Below are positions 39,401 to 48,100 of a stretch of DNA of 64,000 nucleotides, piece by piece. The position numbers and the translations under genes were made by a program. Within the stretch, counting starts at the first letter, position 1. Each line of letters opens with the position of its first letter. The notes below the pieces were generated by a model. It saw only the letters and a program-made list of their open reading frames with translations. It did not search any database and was not told where the DNA came from. Source of the stretch: Corbicula japonica (taxonomy: Eukaryota; Mollusca; Bivalvia; Venerida; Cyrenidae); contig JAZAYU010000062.1 in assembly GCA_038501625.1 (NCBI GenBank), positions 868,001-932,000 on the forward strand, given 5' to 3'.

Positions 39401-42086
39401 AATAGTTCAGACAAATTACCCTGATCATGCTGACCTCTTTTAGCATTATTTCACACCAAATTGATTATCTGAATTTATCTGTCTCTTAATCAACTTCCAC
39501 TTTGTTGTAATGGCTAATGGAAATCTTTACAATTGCTTTCATACACAATCAATCTGTGGAATACTCACTGGCTTTTAATTTTACCAACATATACATGTAT
39601 GTGCATCCTACAAGCCTTATCATTATAATAATTATTATTATTTTAACTTTGAACCTCAAAAAATTAATGCAAATCTACCTGTGCACTTGTGCACCTGGCC
39701 ATTGATGCTTGACAAGCTAGATTATTAAAATAATTTATATAAGGGGATGTAATAGCTAGGGACTGCCAAGGAAACATGTAAAATGCCATACATTATTTTC
39801 TGTTAAAACTTTGTCTAGGTGGAAGTAAATGGTAAAACTTCAGTAAAAATATCATGACAATTGATCAGTAAAATTGAAATGAATCATCCAAATGCTAACT
39901 ACAGGGATATTCTATAAATTCCTGGGTGGTAAATTCAATCAACCAGCATTTGCCAGTTTTAAATTGTTAATATTCAATAAACAATTTATTAAATATGTTG
40001 ATACTAGAGTTAAATTTAAGAATAAATATAATATTAATTGCTGGGTTAAATTTGAAATTATCTGAATGAATGCTGACTATAGGCCTGGGGGATATTGTAA
40101 AAATCTAAGGTGGTCATTTCAATCAACCACTACATGTATTTGCAAAAAGTATTAATCGACCACTATTTGGTTGGTTGGCGTAACAAGGGTTCTGCAAAAT
40201 GCACGCCTGAAAAAAGGATTGAACCCGGGACTCCTCGCATGACAGTCCGACGCTCTATCATGTCGCCATAAAAGCTAGTTCTATGGCGAGATAGTACAAG
40301 CACAGTACTTACTCAACCATAGCCGGGTTACACTCATATTTTAATTATTTGCTAGCAAAAATTGCCAACCTTGGGAAGAAGGCTACAGCTTGTAAATTTG
40401 GGTAAATAGTGTGATATTGCCTCTATGTGGTCACTTAAAGGTATTATAGAATGAAAAAAACTACAGTAAACTTAATGTTTGAGAAAGAACTTTGGGATTT
40501 TAAACATATTTAGAGCTGGGAAGGCTCAAGTCAAGGAAGGAAAAAAGTCCTGTTTTCATACATTGGACCTTTATTGATGGCTAATTTGCTTTTAATAATA
40601 TATTTTGTAAAATTTAATCTGAATTGTTTTTAGACTGGCCATTGAAAAAGTAAATTTTACATTTACACAGTGTAGATCCAGATCAGCTGACACATCTTTG
40701 CCATCTGATCAGGATCTGCACTGTTTTCTCTTTGGCCAGAAATAACCATGGATGTGCTCTCTGATCTGGATCTACTCTGTTTGCCCATGACACAAAGGCA
40801 TATATATGAAGGAAATGGCTAATAAAAACTATCAAGACCTTAATTTCAAGCAAGAGTTACCTGTCCATTAGTCGATCCATGGATGTCACAATCTGCAGTT
40901 GTTTGTTGAGAGGTACAAAATGGGCATGGCTTTGGAAATCGGGGTCATCGCTGAATTCCAGGCTCTCTTTCATTCGTGAGGAATCACTCTCATCACTGAA
41001 ATCATCAATTCTGTTACGCTCATCTAAACTCTTCATGCTTGTGGTTGTGGTTGGTGAATGGTCTGATGAAATTGACAGGTTGTCTAGGTGCGGATCTTCA
41101 GTGGTTGCTTCTCGAATGAGACTGAACTTCGGAGGACGTTTTCTTAGCACTGTTACGGGTGGACTTTTCAGCTCATCAAACAAACTGAACTTGATTGGTG
41201 TGCTTGTTGAACTACATTCACCAATGTTAATATTTTCACAGCTGTTGCTGCTTGAAAGTCTCACAGTATCAATGTCACTGGAGCTTGAGCTCCTTGAAGC
41301 ACCAAGCTTGTAGGACTCCATCTCACTAGCAAGAGAGTCGGTGCTATAGCATGAAGAGGTAATCGATAGAGATTTCTTCAAAAATGATGAAACTGAGGAA
41401 GGTGGAGGAGTCTTCAGAGCTGGGTATGGTGATAATGGTAAGAAAACCATGTCATCCTTGGAACTGGGATCTGGTGTTGTTTCATTTCCCTGAGATTCAG
41501 TTGTTGAGATAATGGGGCTGGATGCTGTGGAAAATGAAATAGGTGTGACTGTCTGGGAGCTAGTACTGGTAGTTTCACACTGAGAAGCTGGTGATACAGA
41601 CTGAGAAACCTCACAACTTTCTGGTTGAGACACATTAGTGGGCACAATAATTTCTTCTGGCCTTATCCAAGATTCATGTAATGGTTGCTGCAATTTCTCC
41701 ACATGAATATGCCTCTCTGCATCAATTTCCATTGGTTCTTGCACAACTGGCAAACAACCTTCATCTGTTTTGACCTCTTTTCCATCCTTCGAGGAGCCTG
41801 CTACAGTTTTTGCCTCACTTTTCACCTTGCTTTCCCCCACAGAATCTAAAGGAACTGCCTCCAAATCATCTTTGGACTTGCCGGTCCTGTCTTGTCCCGG
41901 TGCCACAACAGCAGTATCACTGCGTGATTTCTGAGCTCGTTTCTTTTCTGATGGTGAAGCAGACCTCACCAGTTCTCTGGACAGAGACTTTGAAACTTTT
42001 GAACTCTTTTTGGAGCTTTTTGCAACTGACTTTGATTTTGATTCAAGCGCAAATTTTTCGCTCAAGCTTTTCTTTGAACTTGCCAT
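15317..42086 (-). CDS. Unnamed gene: Ser-rich disordered N-terminus plus SAM-like domain (3' end not fixed)
   Basis: Three exons on the minus strand (42086-40861, 38651-38490, 15428-15317) join in matching phases (2, 2, 0) to give 500 residues so far. Residues 1-60 are Lys/Ser-rich and basic; about 60-400 are low-complexity Ser/Thr/Pro/Glu sequence typical of a disordered scaffold or phospho-target. Residues about 434-493 (FVDFMRRSGLS, YNLPTDMTLEKF, LNRQDLVDQYNI, LERLLKAI) have the five-helix spacing of a sterile alpha motif domain. I do not recognise the orthologue. The ATG at 42086 sits in AAAATGG, a good initiation context; ATG 42107 in the same frame is possible, and an in-frame TAG lies just above it. 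The third intron starts at 15316 with GTAGGT. The second intron of 23 kb is full of repeats. SAM domains commonly mediate protein oligomerisation; applying that here is inference. Confidence 0.72.
15839..16575. mobile_element. 737-bp hAT-like MITE in the SAM-like gene's large intron
   Basis: The left end is TAGGGATGGGAAC and the right end GTTCCAATCCCTA. An 8-bp duplication AAAATTTT flanks it (15831-15838, 16576-16583). Subterminal CGAGTACTCG-type palindromes occur on both sides. There is no open frame. Confidence 0.9.
17516..17661. mobile_element. Family B palindromic MITE (reference copy)
   Basis: A near-perfect 146-bp palindrome: CCAAGGTTATAAAGCTGAG, GACCAGTCTCAAATCTCAAG-type and CATCTGATTGGCTGAAATGG arms around a GTGACTGGTCGCC centre. 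Each arm holds a CCAAT/ATTGG box. No coding, and no target duplication recognised. Confidence 0.88.
17788..17861. mobile_element. Family B, right-arm copy
   Basis: CCATTTCAGCCAATCAGATG then GCTTGAGATTTGG and TGTGATCTTGGGTC, only 130 bases from the full copy. Confidence 0.75.
17993..18204. mobile_element. Family A copy, first of two sharing an end
   Basis: TTTAACCCTTTCCTTGATAT ... ACAGGAAAGGGTTA. The left hairpin has lost its loop (CCAGATCTGGATC). Confidence 0.85.
18199..18337. mobile_element. Family A, right half fused to the preceding copy
   Basis: Starts at the shared GGGTTATTAGGTTATTTCAG and ends TATGGATGAAAGGGTTAA; no left half. Confidence 0.75.
19120..19846. mobile_element. 727-bp TIR element built of nested hairpins
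   Basis: TIRs of about 85 bp: CACACCC(T/G)GGAATCATTG, then CGACCACGAC and AAAATTGTCGCAATGCTACT. Inside are two further inverted repeats, 19202-19370 (ATGAAAATGGAGGAAAAC with its partner) and 19372-19530. Simple CACAC sequence at the edges obscures the target duplication. Confidence 0.85.
19372..19530. repeat. 159-bp palindrome nested in the 19120-19846 element
   Basis: TAAGTATCATTCA at 19372 mirrors TGAATGATACTTA at 19518-19530. GTGATCCAGCCC, GAAATATGCAC and GGCGGTAAC also pair. The centre is CGAGGCTCTGCCGAG. Confidence 0.85.
20433..21077. mobile_element. 645-bp MITE, copy 1 of an adjacent pair
   Basis: It starts GGGTGCAGGGGACAGTTTCC and ends GAAACTATCCCCTGCCCC, short inverted ends. It is nearly identical over its whole length to 21416-22059. 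Confidence 0.8.
21416..22059. mobile_element. 645-bp MITE, copy 2 of an adjacent pair
   Basis: Same ends (GGGCGCAGGGGACAGTTTCC ... CTATCCCCTGCCCC). It lies 338 bases after copy 1 in the same orientation, differing by only scattered substitutions. The open frames shared by the two copies are not genes. Confidence 0.8.
22167..22470 (+). repeat. Tandem duplication, 151-bp unit
   Basis: The block CAATTTTGTTGATTTACATT...ACTTTCTGGCCAAA occurs twice with a 151-base offset and almost no difference. Confidence 0.9.
24088..24328. mobile_element. Family A copy
   Basis: TTAACCCTTTCCTCCATAGA ... AAGGAGGACAGGGTAA. The short open frame across it is a repeat artefact. Confidence 0.88.
25521..25659. mobile_element. 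Family B copy
   Basis: GTCCAAGATCATAAAACTGA ... GTTTCATGATCTTGGGCC; both arms present. Confidence 0.85.
26924..27119 (+). repeat. Tandem duplication, 97-bp unit
   Basis: ATCATCTACACATCCTGCTT starts at 26924 and again at 27021, each continuing to GATTTGGGGGGCAAAC. It is followed by CGGATGGATGGACACTTGCA, the tail of a dispersed repeat. Confidence 0.9.
27729..27836. mobile_element. Family B copy with shortened centre
   Basis: GGGTCCAAAATTTTAAAACT ... TTTTATGATCTTGGGTCC. Part of the left arm is deleted between CTCAAACTC and AGCCAATCAG. Confidence 0.82.
28364..28600. mobile_element. Family A, degraded copy
   Basis: The ATAGATCCACC side is mutated; GTCTAGATCCTGTTCAGGTG and the middle TTCTGACCAAGATGCGACCA are clear; the right end is CATATATTTGGAGCAAAGGG. 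Confidence 0.7.
29432..29673. mobile_element. Family A TTAA double-hairpin MITE (reference copy)
   Basis: TTAA|CCCTTTCCTGTATAG ... TCAAGGAAAGGG|TTAA. Each half is itself a hairpin: TTTAGATCCAGATCAG with CTGATCAGGATCTAAA on the left, and TGCAGATCCTGATCAGAC with GCCTGATCTGGATCTACA on the right, joined by TTTTTGATTTATTAGGTTAT. No coding. The CCCTTT ends plus TTAA fit a piggyBac-type MITE (inference). Confidence 0.92.
31343..32431. mobile_element. 1.09-kb TIR element with 9-bp target duplication
   Basis: The left end GGCATAGTATAATGTATGGA and the right end (reverse complement AGCATAGTATAAAGTATGGA) match for ~90 bp through GGAGTGGAGTC and GGAGCTGAATTTTTGGAG repeats. AATCAAACC flanks it at 31334-31342 and 32432-32440. 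A family A element (31664-31838) lies inside. There is no coding content. Confidence 0.87.
31664..31838. mobile_element. Family A copy nested in the 31343-32431 element
   Basis: The left end is missing; GAAGATCCTGATCAATCGGT and TATATGGTGGAAAGGGTTA are present. Confidence 0.75.
34430..34643. mobile_element. Family A copy with TTAA on both sides
   Basis: TTAACCCTTTGCTCCATATA ... TCCTGGAGTAAAGGATTTAA. Internal deletion in the left hairpin. Confidence 0.8.
35010..35118. mobile_element. Family A, internally deleted remnant
   Basis: GTGGGTGAACAGTGTAGATC, then direct passage to GGGATAAAACCCATATATAG; both hairpin stems are lost. Confidence 0.55.
35230..35370 (+). repeat. 23-bp minisatellite, about 6 units
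   Basis: The unit AGCGCTAGTCTGAAGACAAC (plus AAC) is repeated almost perfectly; the first units vary slightly. It carries an AGCGCT palindrome in each unit. Confidence 0.92.
36008..36232. mobile_element. 225-bp palindromic MITE
   Basis: The ends TTACGGAGCCCCTAAGGTGA and TACCTTAGAGGCTCTGTA pair, as do the inner AGCATACTTTTTTTC and AAAAAAGTATGCT. The centre has three to four copies of TTCGTTTAAACGAAAT, itself a palindrome. Confidence 0.85.
36300..36455 (-). mobile_element. tRNA-headed SINE copy (minus strand)
   Basis: On the minus strand an A-box-like TAGTCTAGCGGTAGG (36441-36427) is followed by a B-box-like GGATTGAATCC (36398-36388) with tRNA-like spacing. A non-tRNA body with GAAACCAGTACT-type sequence (about 36340) follows. 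It is not a foldable tRNA gene. Confidence 0.55.
36650..36849. mobile_element. Family A copy
   Basis: The right end ATATGGAGTCAAGGGTTAA is clear; the left terminus is replaced by unrelated sequence. Confidence 0.75.
37254..37392. mobile_element. Family B, diverged copy
   Basis: GAGACCAGCCTCAGATCTCT and GCAATCTGATTAGTT pair loosely with CCAATTGCAAGC and GGACTAGTTTCATACTTAG. Confidence 0.65.
37797..38012. mobile_element. Family A copy with TTAA on both sides
   Basis: TTAAACCCTTAACTCCATAG ... ATGGAGTAAAGGGTTAA. The centre is rearranged. Confidence 0.78.
38050..38458. mobile_element. 409-bp inverted-repeat element abutting the SAM-like gene's exon 2
   Basis: Perfect 17-bp terminal inverted repeats: TATGGTAATGTGGCAGT (38050-38066) and ACTGCCACATTACCATA (38442-38458). 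It contains a complete family A element (38100-38354). Confidence 0.75.
38100..38354. mobile_element. Family A copy nested in the 38050-38458 element
   Basis: TTAACCCTTTTCTCTGTATA ... TATATGGAGTAAAGTGTTAA, TTAA at both ends. Confidence 0.87.
38490..38651 (-). CDS. SAM-like gene, coding exon 2 (start of SAM-like domain)
   Basis: A 162-base exon between TATTGCAG and a GTACAA donor at 38489. The first base completes Ser409, then GINRRRSHSPPKAG leads into the first helices of the SAM-like fold (LAFVDFMRRSGLS, LYNLPTDMTLEKF). RRRSHSP is a plausible basophilic kinase site (inference). Its donor is only about 30 bases from the end of an inverted-repeat element (38050-38458). Confidence 0.82.
39221..39338. 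mobile_element. Family B copy with collapsed centre
   Basis: GACCCAATATCATAAAACAA ... GGTTTATGATCTTGGGCC. The left arm is complete; the right arm has lost its ATTGG part. Confidence 0.8.
40165..40300 (-). mobile_element. tRNA-headed SINE or tRNA-derived repeat (minus strand)
   Basis: On the minus strand GGCGACATGATAGAGCGTCG resembles a tRNA 5' half with A box, and GGGTTCAATCC (40226-40216) is a good B box. The acceptor stem does not close. A small inverted repeat (TATGGCGA on both sides, 40252-40297) lies at its 5' edge. Confidence 0.55.
40655..40823. mobile_element. Family A, truncated copy next to exon 1 of the SAM-like gene
   Basis: CAGTGTAGATCCAGATCAGC ... ATATATGAAGGAAATGGCTA; it ends ~40 bases from the exon's splice donor. 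Confidence 0.75.
40861..42086 (-). CDS. SAM-like gene, coding exon 1 (disordered N-terminal 408 residues)
   Basis: Open for 1226 bases from ATG 42086 to a GTAACT donor at 40860. It begins MASSKKSLSEKFALESK with repeated SKS/SKK blocks. Mid-exon there is SPYPALKTPPPSS, then FSLFDELKSPP and RKRPPKFSLI, and acidic Ser/Asp clusters near the end. Composition and codon use are clearly coding compared with the flanking repeats. Open frames on the opposite strand here are shadows. Confidence 0.88.
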
Positions 42087-42300
42087 TTTACTCCATTCTT
42101 TAAACATCAAGAACTAGAATAGACAAATCCTCTTGATTTTGTTCACACACATTTTTCATTCAATTCGGACCGAACCGTATCCGGAAACAAGCGTTTCCCA
42201 CTCATGTTCACAATTCCGGTGAACATACAGTTACAAACTGTAGAAAAATTGGAACATTAGCACTGTTAATCAAACTTCAAACAGTTTACCACACACAAGT
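42087..42300 (-). promoter_or_regulatory. Probable 5' UTR / start region of the SAM-like gene
   Basis: Directly upstream of the start codon is a short stretch free of recognised repeats with locally raised CpG (CGGACCGAACCGTATCCGG, around 42168-42186) against an AT-rich background. Stops in all frames follow, so this is untranslated or an upstream exon. No TATA box is convincing. Confidence 0.3.
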
Positions 42301-42994
42301 CTTTAACATCTTTTTTCCCGATCAAAATACATGTAGATTCAGAACTATCATTGACACATTACATCCGTCCAAGTAATAACTAGTCATCGTGAAAAATATG
42401 ATGAGGGCCCTTTCAAAAGTTCCGGTCTGTGATGCTTCCGCTAGGCATACAAGAACCAGACCACGCACGTGTAGTTGGTGCACCTTAGAAACCGGCTTAA
42501 ACCACCAGTAGTAAACTGCTTTGCCACTGATCGTTCCAAGGCTGTAACCCATTGGGTTCTCATTTCTGTCATGCTCTGTTTTTATTTGCTTTTTGCAAAT
42601 GTGAATATTTCTAATATTTCTTACAAAGAAAGCTTTTCTTTATTCAGATATCTTTTTTTCTTCCACCTATCATATGAAAGTTTTTATTTCATTCTCTCTC
42701 TTTGATTATTGTCCTAGCTAGATATAAGTATCAATAAATATAATTTCGGCCGGTAAAAAAGAATAGAATGTTTTCTTTCTCCATAAACAATTTGATTTGC
42801 CACTGACCGTTCCAAGGCGGTAACCACTTGGGTTCTCATTTTTGTTAATTGTTAGTGGTGTCTCTTTTGAAACTGATCATTTTATTAACCATGCTCTCTC
42901 CCTCTCTTCTTCTCAACTGTGTGGGGAAGCTGTTTTTTCTGAATGTGGCAATTCCTGATATGCATATTTCACCCTTTCCATAAACAGTTTACTC

Positions 42995-43312
42995 TTGAAT
43001 CGGCAAATTAACGTTTATAAATTTATTTTATGCAAATTGATTCAAAAGATAATGATTTTGAATATTTTGTCTAGTAGGAAACCAAGTATCTCACAGCTAA
43101 TTTCACTCTCTAAACTTCTTCCACCACAAACAGTTATTTGGTTACAGACTTTGGATCCAGTGCATCTAAAATGGCTCCAGCATTTTCCAACTGTCGAAAG
43201 TATTGGTCACAAACTGGGAACCCTGAACTACAAGCATTTCGAGCAGTCGAAGTTTCTTTTATTAACAACTTCTCGAGGTGAAACACATCTTCTCAAGATT
43301 CAAATAATGTGA
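42995..43312 (+). CDS. Hypothetical 105-residue open frame
   Basis: ATG to TGA without interruption, in non-repetitive sequence upstream of RNF170. The C-terminal 75 residues (SSRKPSISQLISLSKLL...) have mixed, protein-like composition. There is no known motif and no clear signal for expression. It could be a small gene, an upstream exon (a GTGAAA donor-like site follows CTCGAG near its end) or chance. I do not recognise it. Confidence 0.22.
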   Translation: MNRQINVYKFILCKLIQKIMILNILSSRKPSISQLISLSKLLPPQTVIWLQTLDPVHLKWLQHFPTVESIGHKLGTLNYKHFEQSKFLLLTTSRGETHLLKIQIM

Positions 43313-44599
43313 TAGAGTAGGCCTATTTGGATCCGAGTGCTTATAATTGCATTACTACTGTTGACAGGAAAATACATGTATCTAAAATCTATTATGAAAG
43401 AGTAGTCGAAAACCTGCTATAAAATTACCACAAAATACATCTGAAGGCTAATTACTTGTAAATAGTCCAGCGGATGTTCCTACTCGGGCTAGTCAGACAA
43501 TGGCTGACACTAAATAGTCCCAATTTTTTTGCCTTTTGGGGGCATTAAATGGCTAGTATGGCCTGAAAGGAACATGTTAAGTAAATGAGATGCTTTTACT
43601 GACACACTGATAGCAAATTTATGTTTGGAAATGCAGTATATGAAAAAAGGCCCTGGTTTTAGGACGGCATATGTAAAACATTTTTGAAGTTCACACAGAA
43701 GTGAAAAAAGCAGACCACCGGTTTCAAGGTGTCAAATCTCTGTTAATTGATATATGACCCCTACTTTTCTTGCTGGAAATGGACAGTAGAAACAATTAGC
43801 TTTAAAAGCATGTAAGTTAGCCCTTACTAAAATGGTACCAGCTATGATTGCCAGCCTTTTGAAACATGTCATGTTTACTATAGTTTATATAGGGAAGTCT
43901 ATTTACAGGTCTTACACCTATAAGAAGTACAAGTGGAGGGCAGCATTTGAATATTTAAATTCTCTGCAATGTTATTTTCCACTAAAATTGTGTGCTGACC
44001 AATTTTAAGCAAATTTGAAAGTCAAAAATCAGTATAACTGTGTTACAGGAGGCAAACTTAGGTTTTAATAAGGTTTGGGGTCATTTTTAACTGTTTTTGC
44101 CTTTAAAAATGCCACAATTGATACACTGTTTGGCCCATTTTGCATGTGTCAGCTCAAAAAGTGAGTTACTTTTATTAGTTGAGATGTTTTACTATTATTC
44201 ATAACCATGTTTTTGAAAATTTTGATGTTTTTTAATTTTTATTAGCAAGAAATGAATTCTTAGGTTTAGCCGCTTGGCCGCAAACGCGTACCAGAATAGG
44301 TGGTGTTGGAAAATTCCTCATATTGAGTTCATTTTTGCTAACTGAAAGCTGAAACTTGGTAGATATATTGCAAACATCATATTATTGAATAAAAACAGAA
44401 AATATTAGATATTGAAAAACACAAGTTTTCTGAATGCAGGAGTTGGCATATAAATTTTCACTATTTTCACGGGAGCATTCTCCCCCCAGACCCCATAGAT
44501 TAGTTAGGCCTCTTACACATTTTTTGTATAAATATGTCCCCATTATATGCATCCGACGGAGTGATGTTCTAGCTCAGTTACAAATTAACGCTGTTATAA

Positions 44600-44660
44600 A
44601 TTATGAGTTGTTGTTTTGAACCCCCCCCCCTTCCCGAAATCCTGGATCCGCCCCTGAGTA
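44600..44660. mobile_element. Possible transposon end with poly-C tract
   Basis: A C-run (44621-44632) then TTCCCGAAATCCTGGATCC and GCCCCTGA. This C-run plus CTGGATCCGCCCCTG pattern resembles an end common to invertebrate DNA transposons. No partner end was found; a CCCCCCAGACCCCATAG motif lies 140 bases to the left. Confidence 0.35.
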
Positions 44661-45035
44661 TTGGATTTGTAAATTCTAATTACTTTTGACCGACCCTTAT
44701 TCATCTTCATCGCCCAAACGCTTTGTAAAACAAGCTTTCGTTAATTTAGAAGAAGCTGTCAGGTATATGAAGTAAAATTTAGACTTTTCGCCAAAGTTTT
44801 ATTTGTATATTTAAGCATAAAATTAACAAAGAACAATAAAACGTCTTTTGTAATTTCATTTGTAGACTCGTATGACCGTGTTGATGGGATACTGATTTAT
44901 TTATCATCAGAATTCGCGATGTATGTATAACAAAAACGAAACTAAGTATCGATATAAAGGTTGACGTGTACATATTATTAGAAGTTTTAATCACATTATA
45001 GTGGAGCAGTACCATTTTGGCAGTGGCTTGTAAAG

Positions 45036-45139
45036 ATGAAAAGAAACATGTGGATAGAAGGAATCGGTGATGAAGTTCTCTATGCTCTTGGCGCTTTCTT
45101 TGGTATGTTTGTACCTGTCCTGATCATGGTTTATCAAAG
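45036..45139 (+). CDS. RNF170: RNF170 coding exon 1 (first membrane segment)
   Basis: ATG at 45036 opens MKRNMWIEGIGDEV followed by a hydrophobic stretch ending in MVYQ. This aligns with the IEGVSDQV plus membrane helix of vertebrate RNF170. The exon ends in phase 2 at a GTATGG donor (45140). The second Met (codon 5) is an alternative start that would lose four residues. Confidence 0.88.
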
Positions 45140-48100
45140 GTATGGGATATTTTATCTTTATAAATTGTCAGGTTCTCTCTTAGTCTCTATCTAATTTGGA
45201 AAGGGAGTAAAGATAATATTGTGATGTTCTTGGTTAATTCCTGAAATCATTATTTAAAAGTGGCAAAATGCTATTAACATATCAATTATGATACTTGCAT
45301 CTATGCTGCTGGCTGTTGGGCTGTCAATATTGGTATAACCAGAAAAACATCTTGTACCCCTGACATCATGAACATCAATAAAAGAAAAACAAATATGTAT
45401 AAGTTAATGAATGGATAAGCACTGCCACTTTTACGTAATTACTCTGCCATTCGAAATATTTCCCAAGGATCATTCATTATATATTGCAGGGCCATAACAG
45501 TCATTTGGCACTGATAACCCATTTGCATACCCTTTTATAAAAGCTATTTATTACATGGGGTGCAGGAATAGTCGTACCACTACAATCTCGTACCGGGAAT
45601 ACTCCTACCATTTTGAGAATAGTCGTACCATATATGAATTGTATAGGGAGTTATGTAGTGGGTTAAAACAGAGGTGATTAGGTGTTTCCATATAAGTGAT
45701 GGTATTTAAAATTGTCTATTTATGAGATAATTGAATGATAAATGAATGACACACTGATATAAACGATGAATGGAAGCATACAAATGTAATTAATATTTCC
45801 TCAAAATAAATTCAGATTTTTATTGAAATAATCTTAATATCAAATTTTTGCAGTGGTCTATTCATGAGATAATTGAATGACAAACTGATATAAAAGATGA
45901 ATGAAAGCACACAAATGAAGAAATTATTTCCTCTAAATAAATTCAAATTTTATTGTAATAATCTTAATTTCAAATTTATTAATATGGAAATAGATCATTC
46001 TTCTTTGTATCATTTCCTATTAATTTCAGAATGAAAAATTATTCCTAATGATTTTTTTCAATAATTTTGTTATTTTTTATATCAAACAAATACATATATA
46101 TGAAAAATAAAGACACTCTTTTTAAATTTAGTTTATAATTTACAATACCTGTAAATATCCTGAATGATGCATTTTGAGCATGGAATTTGTTACACCGAGT
46201 TCCATATAAAATGTGTGAAATTCCACATACATTACTGTGAAATATTCGATAGTTATCATTAGATTAGATAATTGTCACTTCTCATTTAAAATTCCGCAAT
46301 ATTTCATAATATTGATATGATATTACTCTTCGTTAAAATTAATTTTGTCATTTTTTTAATAAAAACTTGTGACTTACATCATTAACTAAATTAATTCTTC
46401 AAAATGAATGAAGTCAATACAATTCAATTAAAAATTTATTCTGTAATAAATATTTAACAAAACTTACATAAACAAACACGATCTGATTAGATAATAAAAA
46501 ATACTATAGAAACGGAAAATACAGAATTGAATGAATAAAAGATAATATTTATTTAAGGTTTTTGGGATTACATGGCAAACAACAGTGAAATCGTGATCAA
46601 GACAAAGGATAGTTGATATTTTCTACCAAGTCCTCATTTCATCATTAAACAATGTATTTTATATTTGCAGGTTGATGAACACTGAAGAAATTTACGAAAG
46701 CCAGATGTATAATATAGTTAGCAACACAGATCTATATATCAGCAAATTATATTCAAACTTAATCGAAAAATATCAAATTTAAGTATATGTATCTTCCTTT
46801 CCGAAAATCACCTAAACAAAAGGAAGATTTCAACAATGTACACTTTCCCCCCAAAAATAACTAATAGATAAATACAAAATCGTTTATGAAGAAAGAATAT
46901 GAAATTAAAGTATTAGATATTTGTATCTTCCTTTCCGAAAGTCACCAAAACACATTAAATAAATACACTTTATTATTCCTAAAAATCGCACAAGTTAAAA
47001 GGTAAAAACGAAATCATATAATAATATGTGAGTCCCACTCTGGCTGCTCTTGCATTTAGTCGGCGATGCCAACCTGAAATAAGATATAAAATTACATTAT
47101 AGAACAATGTAATTAAGGGATAATTGTCATATACATGTACCAAACACTGACTGGACAATAAAAACAAACAAATTGTCATCAAATTAGTTATCATTTTAAT
47201 ACTCAAACACAGAACAACATATGTTTAAAATATTTAGTTAGTAATCTTACTTTTCAATAACGAAAATTTATATTGAAACTAGTCTATGTAACATTATTTC
47301 TATTAAAATATGTAATACATGTATATATATCTGTTAAGCCCGAAACCTAATGTATTTATATATTATTTTGTAATCTGAATTCATATAACAAATAAAACAG
47401 AAAATCAACAGGATCGATCTCAAGAACTACAATATTAGAAATAAGTATCAATTTCCTGGATAAAAATCTCCATATTAAACATTTAGCTATATAAAGCCTA
47501 TATATTTTATATGTCGTACGACTATTCCCAATTCGGTACGAGATTGTAACAGTACAAGATTGTAGTGGTACGACTATTCCCGGAGCCATTACATGTATAC
47601 ATACATAAGATATAATTTATTGAGCATATATATTAAACACTTTGTAATGAGTACGTTGATATTGATTTCACGATGCTAGGTACTTCATTATTTAAGTTTA
47701 ATTTGTGACATAAATTAACAAATGTTTACTTTTTTTCAAACATTGCCAGTTCAGGTGTTAATTTTTTTTTAAATCAGAAGTTAAAACAAACGTAGAAAAA
47801 ATTTTCTATAGACTATAATGATTTGTTTTTTTCCAAGAATAAATATCAAGAAAGTATCATATGATTTGTTTAGTGTTTTAGAGAATCTACTCCACCTGTC
47901 TTAACAAAGTGGAACTGTTGATTTCTATGATAGAATGAATGCTGAGCAAAGAATTCACCCTGAGAGTGAGGAAAATGTTCGAGAAACCCGCGAGGAAGTT
48001 TTACAACAGAGAGCTCATCAGACTGAGGCTGAAACAAACAGCTCACAGTCTGCTACAACAAGAAATCGCCCAATCAGGGAAAACCATGGTCAACATACAT

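Larger units (their letters stand above)
38652..40860 (-). other. Intron 1 of the SAM-like gene
   Basis: 2.2 kb with GTAACT and TATTGCAG ends. It contains a family B copy, a tRNA-derived repeat and a family A fragment; the rest is AT-rich and featureless. Confidence 0.75.
42301..45035. other. Divergent intergenic region between the SAM-like gene and RNF170
   Basis: Holds a short direct duplication (GCCACTGATCGTTCCAAGGC at about 42522 and a variant at about 42798, each followed by GTAACC..TTGGGTTCTCATTT), the 105-residue hypothetical frame, and a poly-C transposon-like end near 44620. No clear core promoter is visible for RNF170. Confidence 0.5.

Noticed and set aside
40210..40275. tRNA gene
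   Set aside because: Good B box but no closed cloverleaf and no matching acceptor stem.
40879..41313. 144-residue open frame on the + strand
   Set aside because: Antisense shadow of exon 1 of the SAM-like gene, whose frame is longer, has correct splice sites and coding composition.
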